From Planctomycetaceae bacterium (GTDB taxonomy: Bacteria > Planctomycetota > Planctomycetia > Pirellulales > Pirellulaceae): a stretch of 44,846 nucleotides of DNA. The stretch lies in the NCBI GenBank assembly GCA_024642205.1, contig JAHEBQ010000054.1, forward strand, positions 1-44,846, read 5' to 3'. A program made the position numbers and the translations under genes. The stretch's first letter is position 1, and every line of letters begins with the position of its first letter. The notes beneath the pieces are model-generated. The model was not told the DNA's origin. It did not search any database and saw nothing but the letters and a program-made list of their open reading frames with translations. Of this stretch, positions 8,784 to 17,061 are shown one piece after another.

Positions 8784-8806
8784 ACGCGGGTGCGCAACCC
8801 GGCTCA
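8784..8806 (+). repeat. Short dyad element of the AGACG...CCCGGCTC family
   Basis: CGGGT (8787-8791) and ACCCG (8797-8801) pair around GCGCA, just after the stop of the DUF1559 gene. The flanks AGACG and GGCTCAG recur in related intergenic copies near 6784-6812 and 14332-14350. There is no T-run, so it is only a weak terminator candidate. Confidence 0.45.
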
Positions 8807-9013
8807 GCTATAAACGACCAGACGAATTCGAAATTCCGATTCAGAAAAAACCATAAAACCTGACCGGTGGAACAAAAATTTTCCTGAATTCGGTCTCTTT
8901 CGGCACAATCATGTTTGCATGGCAATTCTGCCAATGATGATAGAAACTGTCCAAAAATCCGTGGATCTGTAATTAGGCTACTGGCAACGATTCCAAATAT
9001 CGGGCAGCAAAAC

Positions 9014-10174
9014 ATGTCGTCGCGACCGAAAGGAGCTGCACTTTCCTGGCCAGGTAGGCAACATGCCAACGCCGTTGTCACCTGCCCGGAACGCTTGCGC
9101 GTCGACATTGTCGATGCAAGCCAGTTGTGCGGTGAGATCGCAGACAGCTGGTCCGCAATCCGCAGTCAAAATTTACACCTGGCCAGCCCCTATTTCGATC
9201 CTGAATTCACCAAGGCGGTTGCCCGGGTACGCCGCGATGTCGAAATTGCGATTGTCAGAAATGGAATGGACGAAATTGTCAGCTTTTTGCCCTATCAACG
9301 AATTTGTAGCCAATCGGCCGAGCCGGTTGGCGGTCGTTTGAACGACGCGCATGGTATAATCGCCGACTCGCGTCAAAGTCTGGTCGATGTTGTGACCCAG
9401 GTAATGCGTGTCGCTCGGCTTCGGTCGTTTGGATTCCATGCGGTTCCCAGGCGCGACCCGCAACTGGCAAGATTTGAGTTCAATGAGATCCAATCCCATC
9501 ATATCGATTTGCGCGATGGCTGGTCGGCGTACAAGGATTGGTCTCGCGCAAAGACAATGATCTTTCGTCGTCAAGGTCAGAAGACTCGGGCGCTGGAACG
9601 CAATGTTGGCCCGATTCGTTTCGAGTTCGATTGCACCAATGCCGAGGCGTTGGAGAGATTGATAGAACTAAAACGGGAAAAATACCAAAGGACGAAAACG
9701 TTTGATATCCTTTCCGTCAACTGGACGTCTGACCTGCTCCGGGAAATTTCCAATATCGACACGCATGGGTTCAAAGGAATCCTCTCAACATTGTCGGCTG
9801 GTGATCATTTGGTTGCGGCTCATTTTGGGATGATCTCCGGGAATATCCTTCATTACTGGTTTCCCGTTTTTGATCCATATTTTTCGAAGTACTCGCCGGG
9901 AACGGAATTGCTGCTGCGGGTTGCCCAGACAGCCAGTACGCAAGGGATTGGCAAAGTGGATTTGGGATACGGCGACGATTCATACAAGTACAAATTCTGC
10001 AATGGAACTGAATCGATGAGTTGTGGCAAAGTGGTATCCAATCGATTGGCATTCAGATTGGCCAAACAGCAATACAAAATTAGACAGGGCCTCAAGAAAA
10101 TGCCTCTGAAACCGTTGGCGAAATCGGTGTTGCGGGGAGTGTTTCCAGGCTTTGGACAGTGGAATTTCAGATAG
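9014..10174 (+). CDS. CelD/BcsL-type GNAT acyltransferase (exopolysaccharide-related family)
   Basis: The protein (about 386 residues) resembles the GNAT-fold family once named for cellulose biosynthesis (CelD/BcsL). Landmarks are SPYFDPEFTKAVA near the start, the segment VGGRLNDAHGIIAD, the lysine/arginine-rich KTMIFRRQGQKTRALE, then LIELKREKYQRTKTFDIL, LVAAHFGMISGNILHYWFPVFDPYFSKYSPGTELL, written here in part as HYWFPVFDPYFSKYSPG, and VDLGYGDDSYKYKFCN near the end. Family members transfer acyl groups in polysaccharide or cell-envelope assembly; the substrate here is unknown. ATG 9014 was chosen; a TTG at 8915 would add 33 residues without protein-like character. It ends facing oleA, with a hairpin in the 72-bp gap. 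Confidence 0.8.
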   Translation: MSSRPKGAALSWPGRQHANAVVTCPERLRVDIVDASQLCGEIADSWSAIRSQNLHLASPYFDPEFTKAVARVRRDVEIAIVRNGMDEIVSFLPYQRICSQSAEPVGGRLNDAHGIIADSRQSLVDVVTQVMRVARLRSFGFHAVPRRDPQLARFEFNEIQSHHIDLRDGWSAYKDWSRAKTMIFRRQGQKTRALERNVGPIRFEFDCTNAEALERLIELKREKYQRTKTFDILSVNWTSDLLREISNIDTHGFKGILSTLSAGDHLVAAHFGMISGNILHYWFPVFDPYFSKYSPGTELLLRVAQTASTQGIGKVDLGYGDDSYKYKFCNGTESMSCGKVVSNRLAFRLAKQQYKIRQGLKKMPLKPLAKSVLRGVFPGFGQWNFR

Positions 10175-10176
10175 TC

Positions 10177-10199
10177 CTGCGAAGAATTATTTTTCGCAG
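10177..10199. terminator. Hairpin between convergent genes, possible terminator
   Basis: CTGCGAA (10177-10183) pairs with TTCGCAG (10193-10199) around an AT-rich loop. It starts 3 bp after the acyltransferase stop and lies between two convergent genes. No clear T-run follows on either strand. Confidence 0.4.
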
Positions 10200-10246
10200 A
10201 CACTTGAGGAGTTGGGCTTTTGCCACTCGAACCAGGGTTGTCGAGG

Positions 10247-11350
10247 CTATCCGACGGGCAATGCCTCGGAGTTCGAATTCCATACCCTTGACGCAACAAG
10301 TGTCTTTTGCCATTCCACAGCCAGCATCATGCAGTTGATACCGGACCCGATCCCCAGCATCGCAACGTTGTGACCAGGATGGATAAACTCTTTTTCACAG
10401 GCCACCGCCATGGTAATGGGCAGCGCTGCGGAACCCGTATTGCCCAACCAGGAAAACGTTGAGTAATCCAATTCGGGATTGACCCCCAGCGATTCAAGCA
10501 TCAGTTTTTGATGCGCGACACCGACTTGATGGCAAACCGCCCGATCGATATCCGCGATCGACCATTGGCTTTGATTCAAGAATTCGATCATTGTATCAAC
10601 GCCGGTTTCAACGCCATGGTGCATCAATTGTTCGGAATCCGTCTGCATCAAGGGTTGCATGTCGGCACCGGCCTGATCGTTGTGGCTTTGGCATAGATCG
10701 TGAAATCGCGTGTTAGCATTGACGGCGGCCGCGATCAGCCGGTTGTTGGTTTGACTGATCGACGAATGGGTTAGCAGGACGGCGCAACTCGCCGAACCAA
10801 TCGTCAAACTTGCCACTGCCGATTTGATCGACTTGCGGTTCAGCAACGTGTCCCGGTTGAGTGTCTCGATCGTGTTTTCCACCAATTGCCTTCCACCTTC
10901 GGAGCCGACAACCAGGGCGGACTTGATCTGGCCCAGCTGGATCATGTTGGCAGCCAGAACCATCCCGGTCAAAATTCCAAGACAGGCATTGGAGACATCA
11001 AAGATAAAACACTCGCGCGGCAGACCGAGTTGATGATGAACTTTGCAAGCAGTCGCCGGTTCCAGAAAGTCACGACAAACCGAGCCATGGATCAAACACC
11101 CAACCTCCTGGGGCGCCATGTTTGCGGATTGCAGTGCCAGCTCGCAGCTGCTCACGCTCAATTCGCTGGGCTTGGTCCCACGCGGCCAAAAACGGCGTTC
11201 GTGAATTCCGGTCATCAATTCCAACCGACCTTCCGGAAGTTTCAATCGCGTGTAGAGTGGCTTTAGTTTTTCTTCCAGCTCGGCTGAAGTCCAGATTTCT
11301 TCCGGGATCGTGTAGCCAAACGATTCAATACAGACGTCGGAATAGTACAT
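10247..11350 (-). CDS. oleA: OleA-type thiolase (3-oxoacyl-ACP synthase III-like, head-to-head acyl condensation)
   Basis: The 367-residue thiolase-fold protein has the complete KAS III triad: Cys123 in SNACLGILTG, His274 in CHQVG and Asn304 in LGNTGSAALP. Several features point to OleA rather than FabH: LKPLYTRLKLPEGRLELMTGI-HERRFW, the segment SVCRDFLEPATA with Glu97 at the place of the OleA catalytic-base glutamate, and MLGIGSGINC near the end. OleA condenses two fatty acyl-CoAs head to head to a beta-keto acid, the first step to long-chain olefins or ketones. The partner genes oleB, oleC and oleD are not in this window. It has convergent and divergent single-gene neighbours, so it appears to be transcribed alone. 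Confidence 0.82.
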   Translation of the reverse strand: MYYSDVCIESFGYTIPEEIWTSAELEEKLKPLYTRLKLPEGRLELMTGIHERRFWPRGTKPSELSVSSCELALQSANMAPQEVGCLIHGSVCRDFLEPATACKVHHQLGLPRECFIFDVSNACLGILTGMVLAANMIQLGQIKSALVVGSEGGRQLVENTIETLNRDTLLNRKSIKSAVASLTIGSASCAVLLTHSSISQTNNRLIAAAVNANTRFHDLCQSHNDQAGADMQPLMQTDSEQLMHHGVETGVDTMIEFLNQSQWSIADIDRAVCHQVGVAHQKLMLESLGVNPELDYSTFSWLGNTGSAALPITMAVACEKEFIHPGHNVAMLGIGSGINCMMLAVEWQKTLVASRVWNSNSEALPVG

Positions 11351-11943
11351 GGGTGGTGCCGGATCGGGATAGACTGAGGAAACGTCGCTGTTTTGCGGCT
11401 TAAATCGACTTCCATTCTTGGCCGGGCGGGTTGATCTGCCAATCCTGACAAGTGGCCTGAAGGTTGGAAACTACCCGCGGGAAGATCAGTTTCGCTAGCA
11501 GCGGCGATTGTGCTTGCACAATATCTTGGCCGGCGTGCCGTATCAATAGCAAAATCCAGACAATTCCTTGACCTTGTATAAAGTCAACCAAGAATGGGGC
11601 CCAAGTCATAGATGAGCTGTGACAGTTGATCAAAATCGAAAGGAACTTCCGACGCGAGCTTAGGATGGGCAAAACGTCGGTGAAATGAAATCAGGCAGTC
11701 ACTTCTGCCAAAGCTTCAATTCGCCTCTCCACGCCACGCCCGATTTGAGACGACACTTGGAATTCTGTCAAACTTGTTTGGCAAACCGAATCGCTTCAAC
11801 TTCCTCCTGATGCTGGCTCAGAAACCCGAGTTTTGCTCAAAACATGATTCTGCCTCGACGGATTCATTCGACGACATTTGAGTGATTTTCCATTTTCAAC
11901 GGACTTATGACGAGTCCATTACCTAATTTCAGGAGATACCAGG
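11351..11943. other. Intergenic region, divergent promoters of oleA and the amidotransferase-like gene
   Basis: No convincing gene is seen. ATTGTGC-TT-GCACAAT at 11507-11522 is a perfect palindromic site that could be an operator. A strong AGGAGA Shine-Dalgarno sequence lies at the right end, 8 nt before ATG 11944. Confidence 0.55.
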
Positions 11944-12693
11944 ATGCATGCAAAACCGTTAATTGGTATTAATGCAGATTACCGATCAGCCCAAGGGAAT
12001 CAGCCATCTTTTTCCGTTGTAACCGCTGGTTATTACGACAGCATTCTGCGAGCCGGAGGAGTACCGGTGGTTGTTCCTCCGATGGACGACGAAGACGATA
12101 TCAGTACGGTTTTGGACAAGCTTGATGGTTTTGTCATGATTGGGGGAGCGGATCTTGATCCACGCCGGGATGGTTTCATGCTGCATCCAACGGTTCGCCC
12201 GATGGATCGGCGACGCGAAGCGTTTGATCGAAAGCTGATGCGGGCGATCGCCGACCGCCGCATGCCCGTGTTTGGAATTGGGGTTGGCATGCAGTTGCTC
12301 AATGTGACGATGGGCGGAAACCTGTTTCTCCATATCCCGGAAGACCTTCCAACGGCAATTCCTCACCGTGATCCACAGGACCCCGGCCACCGACACAGCC
12401 TTGAAATTCAGCCCAACACGTTAATGGAACGCGTTTACGGCGATGGAGAAATTAGGGTCAGCAGTCGGCACCATATGGCAATTGATGAACTTGCCGCCGG
12501 TTTTCAAGTGACTGCACGCTGTCCCGACGGCGTAATCGAAGCAATCGAGAGTGATCGTGATGACTGGATTGCAATTGGGACTCAATTCCATCCGGAAAAC
12601 GAAGCTGCATCCGCCCTGGACGTGCGGGTCTTTGAAGAGTTTCTGGATCTGATTCGCGAGCCCGTTCCGCAAATGTTGCGAATTGCGGCTTGA
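11944..12693 (+). CDS. Class-I glutamine amidotransferase-like protein (gamma-glutamyl-GABA hydrolase family) lacking the catalytic cysteine
   Basis: The 249-residue protein has the fold of PuuD-type gamma-glutamyl hydrolases (peptidase C26): PLIGINADYRS, SILRAGGVPVVVPP, GFVMIGGADLDPRRDG, SSRHHMAIDELAAGF and the His-Glu pair in GTQFHPEN near the end. At the nucleophile elbow, where the family has GIC-R-G, it reads FGIGVGMQLLN: residue 113 is Gly (codon GGG), so the catalytic Cys is absent while His and Glu remain. As far as can be seen it cannot be a standard hydrolase; a binding, regulatory or altered catalytic role is possible. An AGGAGA Shine-Dalgarno sequence supports the start, and a strong terminator follows, so the gene is monocistronic. 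Confidence 0.85.
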   Translation: MHAKPLIGINADYRSAQGNQPSFSVVTAGYYDSILRAGGVPVVVPPMDDEDDISTVLDKLDGFVMIGGADLDPRRDGFMLHPTVRPMDRRREAFDRKLMRAIADRRMPVFGIGVGMQLLNVTMGGNLFLHIPEDLPTAIPHRDPQDPGHRHSLEIQPNTLMERVYGDGEIRVSSRHHMAIDELAAGFQVTARCPDGVIEAIESDRDDWIAIGTQFHPENEAASALDVRVFEEFLDLIREPVPQMLRIAA

Positions 12694-12769
12694 GCTGAGA
12701 TGCCTGAGGCCATTTGACGTGCGAAACTGCTAGCGTTGCCTGTTTCGCTGTGAATCTGAATGAAACGAC

Positions 12770-12810
12770 AAGGGTGGTTTGCCGATAACTAAGGCTGCCA
12801 CCCTTTTTTT
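12770..12810 (+). terminator. Rho-independent terminator of the amidotransferase-like gene
   Basis: AAGGGTGG (12770-12777) pairs with CCACCCTT (12798-12805), with further pairing inside (GCC/GGC), followed by seven T. Confidence 0.9.
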
Positions 12811-12891
12811 GTACCGGCGGCGCGAAAGTAATCCGTCCCGTGCTTTCCTCACCGTTGGACGACATTGAATGTGTTTTCATTCGGGAGCCTC

Positions 12892-14259
12892 ATGATTTTT
12901 CCCACGCTTAATCTTCGGTCGACATTGGACCCGGAAGATGCGCTGGGCCGAATTGATCGAGCCATCGATGATCGGAACTATCGGCTGACTGCCGGAATTT
13001 CGATTTCAAACCGGTTTGAGGATGTTCAAGGCGCGCTGGTTGTTTCACAAGGTCACGGCAAATATCTGAGGGTTCGCCATGTCGTTGCGGCCTCGGCTCC
13101 GATCTCGCCCGTGATTCGGCAGGGCTGCCTGGAAATTATCCAGGGACAGTTGCGTGACATTGACCAACTCTCGCAGTTGATTTCGGATTTGGCGGAACCG
13201 CAGGCGATGGTGATTGAGCAGCTGAAATGCCAGGCCGGTAAGTACGTTGACCGCGTCCTGGCGGTTGCCGTTTGCGACCCCGGTATCTGGGATCAGGATT
13301 TCGACGGGCGGGTCAGTTACACGCCGTTTTGCGATGCGACCCGGTTGGCGGAGTTGAGTGGAGTTACCGTCATCGATGCGTTTCCGGCGCGCGACCTTGC
13401 GGTGGGCGGAAGCGGCCGTCGCCTGGAATCGCTGCCTTACTGGATCATGTTTGGCGACCGTAATCCACGAGTTGCCAGTCAGTCACGCTTGCTGGTTTCG
13501 ATCGAAGACAGGTGTCGGTTGTATCTGTTGCCGGCCTCCGATGGTCTGGATTCCGAGGTGCCGCAGATCCATTTGTTCGAGTCGTTGGGTACAGGTTTCC
13601 TGACTGAATTGATTCAACGTCGATTTCCGGATTTGCAGGTGCCCACCGAATGGGATCGGCTTTACGCCGACGGAAGGCAGATTCCTGCTTTGCGAACGCG
13701 ATGGGAATCTGTTGATCGTGAATTCGGAAATCTGCCTGGCTTTTCAAGCTTGAACCTGCCTATCCGGGAAGGATCACCGCCTGATTTTGTGGAAGCGGAT
13801 CGCTCAATGCGCCTTGCGGATGTGACTGAAGATTACATGAGGGACAACGCGGTTGAATGCGGTGATATCCTCAGGACGGGAATCCGTTGGGTTGTCGATC
13901 AGACGTTGAAACAGTTGCCGAACGTCGGGATGCTGAAGGCGGGCCAGATAATGGTTTCATGTCCTGCGACCATCCAGGCCAGTTGTATCAATCAGTTTAC
14001 GCAGTTGTTAAGTGACACACGCGTAATGACCACTCGCCAAGCAGGGATTGACGGGGGGGAATTAGCACCGGTGGTCGCAGCGCTCCTCGGGTTGTTTCAT
14101 ATCGATCAAATGCCAGCCAACCTGCCCTGGTTGACCGGTGCCGATTGTCAACGCATTCTGGGCCGTCTAACGCCTGGGCGCCCTTCCAACTGGAGACAGC
14201 TTGTCCGAATCATGGCAGACTTCAAGCCGGCGCCGATGAAGTTGAAAGACGCGATTTGA
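12892..14259 (+). CDS. Divergent anhydro-N-acetylmuramic acid kinase (AnmK)-like protein
   Basis: The protein (about 455 residues) aligns by eye with AnmK, which phosphorylates and opens 1,6-anhydro-MurNAc in cell-wall recycling. Matching parts are DATRLAELSGVTVIDAF-PARDLAVGGSG (AnmK: VGDFRRRDIALGGQG) and the C-terminal QMPANLPWLTGADCQRILG (AnmK: LPGNLPSVTGASQRTVLG). The key motifs are degraded: the N-terminal GTSLDG phosphate loop reads SISNRFED, the catalytic GYDTGPGN region reads LFESLGTGF, and VCGGG reads VSCPA. It may be a pseudokinase or have changed substrate. GGGAG about 5 nt before ATG 12892 supports this start; a TTG at 12865 is the alternative. It follows the Cys-less amidotransferase-like gene but lies beyond its terminator. 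Confidence 0.68.
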   Translation: MIFPTLNLRSTLDPEDALGRIDRAIDDRNYRLTAGISISNRFEDVQGALVVSQGHGKYLRVRHVVAASAPISPVIRQGCLEIIQGQLRDIDQLSQLISDLAEPQAMVIEQLKCQAGKYVDRVLAVAVCDPGIWDQDFDGRVSYTPFCDATRLAELSGVTVIDAFPARDLAVGGSGRRLESLPYWIMFGDRNPRVASQSRLLVSIEDRCRLYLLPASDGLDSEVPQIHLFESLGTGFLTELIQRRFPDLQVPTEWDRLYADGRQIPALRTRWESVDREFGNLPGFSSLNLPIREGSPPDFVEADRSMRLADVTEDYMRDNAVECGDILRTGIRWVVDQTLKQLPNVGMLKAGQIMVSCPATIQASCINQFTQLLSDTRVMTTRQAGIDGGELAPVVAALLGLFHIDQMPANLPWLTGADCQRILGRLTPGRPSNWRQLVRIMADFKPAPMKLKDAI

Positions 14260-14679
14260 TTTCATGTTCTCCAGGCCTCGAATTCCTCGGCTCCGCGTCG
14301 AATAGTCCCAGGATCGCTGTTACGTTCAAACAGACGGGAGCCCGGCTCAGAGTTTGCCAGCCGACGCTCCGGAGATGATGATGCGACACCCGTGCTACGC
14401 TTTGGCTGCCGTCGTCGTCGTGTTAAACCTTGGGTGAAGTCAAACTCAGTCGCAAAACAGGTTTTGTGAAACGAAACGTTGCCTCTCCCCCGGTTGGCCC
14501 GCGAAACGTCTCCGTTGTCGAAGTTAGGTAGCGAACCATCGGCTAAAATTCTGTCCCAGTTACGCATCAGGGTTAGTGGTCCACTACCCAAAAATCAAAT
14601 CCTGATACTGGAAAAGAAGGTCGACGACGGGTTGCCATTTGTCGTGCCAAGCGCGCCACGCGAATATTCGGCGGTTGAT
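14260..14679. other. Intergenic region between convergent genes
   Basis: No convincing gene. It contains the third AGACG...CCCGGCTCAG element (14332-14350), with CGGG and CCCG able to pair. No T-rich terminator was recognised. Confidence 0.5.
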
Positions 14680-15996
14680 TCATTCGGCCAACGAATAGCA
14701 GACAATCTCTTTGTCATTGCGTGAAAAAACGCATTGGTGTGCGAACGCCGGGTGGCTCCAAACGATCTTGCGGCCCCAGTTTTCAGCTGTCGGCTCCACC
14801 ATTCTGGCTCGCCCAAGTTCCTGGTAACCTTCCGGGGAAAGTTTGGCGATGATCAGCTCACCCTGTTCGGTAGTGATATACCAATGCTTGCCATTGCGTA
14901 CCAGAAAACCAGTTGTGCTGGAGGCCGGTCTGCCATCTGGGGCGGTCGCCAAGTCTTCCCATACGCGCTTGCCGGATACGAGTTCGATACACCGCAATTG
15001 CCCTTTCACATCGACACCGTAAATGTGATCTTCGAATACCAAGGGTGGATTGTGATCGGGTTGAGTGCCTTTGCCACGCCAGATTTCGGTGGCCGCAGGC
15101 TTTTCTGGATCCAGTTTCAGCAGCGTGGTCGCGCCCTGAAGACCCGTGACCAACAGGTAATCGTTGTACTTGATCGGAGCTACGATCGACATGGCATACG
15201 CGGGAGCAATGTTGACAGACCAGTATTTTTCCCCGGTTTTCGGGTTCAAGCTGTTAATCGACTCGGAGTGCCAGATCAAGAGTTGGTCGGTTCCGCCAGC
15301 ATGAATCATCGTCGGCGGGCAGTATCCCATTTCCTTGGCGCTGAGTCCCTTCCAGAGTTCTTTGCCCGTTTGCTTGTCAAACGAGACGGCAATGCTCCCG
15401 TCTCCACCGACCAGGCAGATCAGCGAATCACCCCACACCAGCGGATGTGCCGCATATCCCCAGATTGGAGCTTCCTTGATGTTGTATTCCTGTTTCAAGT
15501 CCTTGTTCCAAATGATCTCGCCATCTTCCACATTGAAGCAGTAAAGATTTCCTTCAGCACCAAGGGTGTAAACCCGGTCTCCATCGACCGTGGGTGTTGC
15601 CCGGGGGCCAAGACCGTAAGAGATGTTGTAGGGGCAGGCGTAAGATTTCTGCCAGATCGGCTTGCCCGTCTTGCGATCCAGGCAATGGACTCGCTCGACG
15701 CCGACCAGCTGATTCCGTTTGCCTGGATCAAATTGCTGATCGCCTGATTCGAGGAGATAGTCCGTTACGAAAACGCGATCGCCGGCTACGGCTGGACCGG
15801 AAAATCCGCCAGCGATTGGACTACGCCAAAGTTCCTTCAAGCCGCTTTTGGGAATCGAGGTAATGATCCCTGGTTCATTCCAGGTTCCATCGCGATTGGC
15901 ACCCTGCCATTGGTTCCAGTCATCAGCTTCAGTGAATTGGAAGAGGCCGGTCCAAACCAAGCCAACAAGTACCAGGAGCAATCGGTTCATAAACAT
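14680..15996 (-). CDS. Secreted PQQ-like beta-propeller repeat protein
   Basis: The 438-residue protein has a signal peptide (MFMNRLLLVLVGLVWTGLFQFTEA) and then DDWNQWQGANRDGTW, the usual opening of planctomycete PQQ-like propeller proteins. Repeated blades of the form V-x-CLDRKTGKPIWQKS, YCFNVEDGEIIWNKD, VSFDKQTGKELWKG, NSLNPKTGEKYWSV and IELVSGKRVWED mark at least five propeller repeats with the aspartate/tryptophan docking pattern of the BamB/PQQ family. PQQ-dehydrogenase catalytic residues were not recognised, so a structural or binding role outside the cytoplasm is more likely than alcohol oxidation. Single-gene unit, upstream of a small membrane-anchored protein gene on the same strand. 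Confidence 0.88.
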   Translation of the reverse strand: MFMNRLLLVLVGLVWTGLFQFTEADDWNQWQGANRDGTWNEPGIITSIPKSGLKELWRSPIAGGFSGPAVAGDRVFVTDYLLESGDQQFDPGKRNQLVGVERVHCLDRKTGKPIWQKSYACPYNISYGLGPRATPTVDGDRVYTLGAEGNLYCFNVEDGEIIWNKDLKQEYNIKEAPIWGYAAHPLVWGDSLICLVGGDGSIAVSFDKQTGKELWKGLSAKEMGYCPPTMIHAGGTDQLLIWHSESINSLNPKTGEKYWSVNIAPAYAMSIVAPIKYNDYLLVTGLQGATTLLKLDPEKPAATEIWRGKGTQPDHNPPLVFEDHIYGVDVKGQLRCIELVSGKRVWEDLATAPDGRPASSTTGFLVRNGKHWYITTEQGELIIAKLSPEGYQELGRARMVEPTAENWGRKIVWSHPAFAHQCVFSRNDKEIVCYSLAE

Positions 15997-16072
15997 TCTT
16001 TCAGCTGTGCTTAAAACGGAAATTGAATGGAATCAGTGACGTGTGACGGTTCCCGAGTTGTCCGCACAGGCA

Positions 16073-16648
16073 TTATTGATCCCGTGTCACGGCCGCCGTT
16101 CGCGATGCACCCTTGCATACGAGATTCAGGGTCCCTTGTTCGACCCCGCCCCGGTTAAGGACTTGTTCATTGTAAATCACGTTATAGCCAACCACGTTTC
16201 CTGTATTCGCATCACCAACCCAGCAAATCGACTTGCTGGGCTGGTTGTTGCCGGTATTTCCGCCGTTCCAGAAGAAGTTTCCAGTCGCCATCATGAATTC
16301 CGGTTCACCGGTTTTTCCGGCAACCGCCAGATCTGCGGCCGCATTGGCTCGATAAATTCCTCCGACTTTTCCGGTCCTGGAATTCAGCAACCAGCATTGC
16401 AGGTTTCCGGTTACATGGTCCAGTACGAATAGGGCCTCAGCATTTCCATCGATGGAACCGGTCGCCATCGACATCGATTTGGTGCGCGAACCCGTCGCGG
16501 CATGAAGTTCGATTGGAGGCATGCCAGCTATCATTCTGTCTTGAGCAAGCCGATTGCCAACGTAAACACCGATGCCGGTTGCAACTCCGATCAGAAGTGC
16601 GAACCCAAGCGCACCCATTGCAAACATTGAAAATGTTCTGCTCTTCAT
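16073..16648 (-). CDS. Small membrane-anchored protein of unknown function
   Basis: The protein (about 191 residues) begins MKSRTFSMFAMGALGFALLIGVATGIGVYVGN, of which roughly residues 10-30 form one membrane helix, so the rest is probably outside the cytoplasm. The outer part holds short repeated beta-like blocks: EALFVLDHVTGNLQCWLLN, EPEFMMATGNFFW and SICWVGDANTGNVVGYNVIYNEQ. These resemble isolated propeller-type strands with an aspartate-x-x-TG turn. I do not recognise the family. GGAG 6 nt before ATG 16648 makes this start better than the TTG at 16660. It lies upstream of the PQQ-like protein gene on the same strand (76 bp gap), so the two could be co-transcribed. Confidence 0.72.
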   Translation of the reverse strand: MKSRTFSMFAMGALGFALLIGVATGIGVYVGNRLAQDRMIAGMPPIELHAATGSRTKSMSMATGSIDGNAEALFVLDHVTGNLQCWLLNSRTGKVGGIYRANAAADLAVAGKTGEPEFMMATGNFFWNGGNTGNNQPSKSICWVGDANTGNVVGYNVIYNEQVLNRGGVEQGTLNLVCKGASRTAAVTRDQ

Positions 16649-17061
16649 TCTTTTCTCCAATTGCGGATGTCGTCAACTCGGCCCAGCCCGATTGCCCAAG
16701 TTGATTCTATCTCGATCTGCCCTTTCGACAAACCGGAAGCTGCCAAAAATGACGTTTCTTCCGAGGGATTGGATTCAGTACGGGATGGAAACCGACGGAA
16801 CATCCAGGCATCTGATGTCCCGGTTCCATTCTCTTGGCGGGTTTGCCACACGGATCCGGATTCGATTTGCAAGCTGGAATTCGGCGTTTCCAAGCGGGGA
16901 AACAAAGGACAATTCGAGATCATCGAAGTTCCCGAAATCGTTCCATGCTGGCTGCTTTTGCGGTATGATGATCGCAACGGGCTTCCCTTTCAACGGGACG
17001 GATCCGACGCCATGTTTTCGGCGGCGACACCGGTGGAATTTTGTTCGGCAAGGAAATTTTA
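16649..17061. other. Intergenic region upstream of the ThuA gene
   Basis: Two overlapping plus-strand frames of 130-165 codons are open here, but neither has a recognisable domain or a good ribosome binding site, and they overlap each other. I treat the stretch as the divergent promoter region. Confidence 0.45.

Noticed and set aside
11400..11672. Minus-strand frame of 90 codons upstream of oleA
   Set aside because: Hydrophobic patch but no family, no credible start context, and an overlapping frame is equally open; likely promoter DNA.
14262..14591. Minus-strand frame of 109 codons between the AnmK-like and PQQ-like genes
   Set aside because: Low-complexity arginine/serine-rich translation and overlap with the dispersed dyad element.
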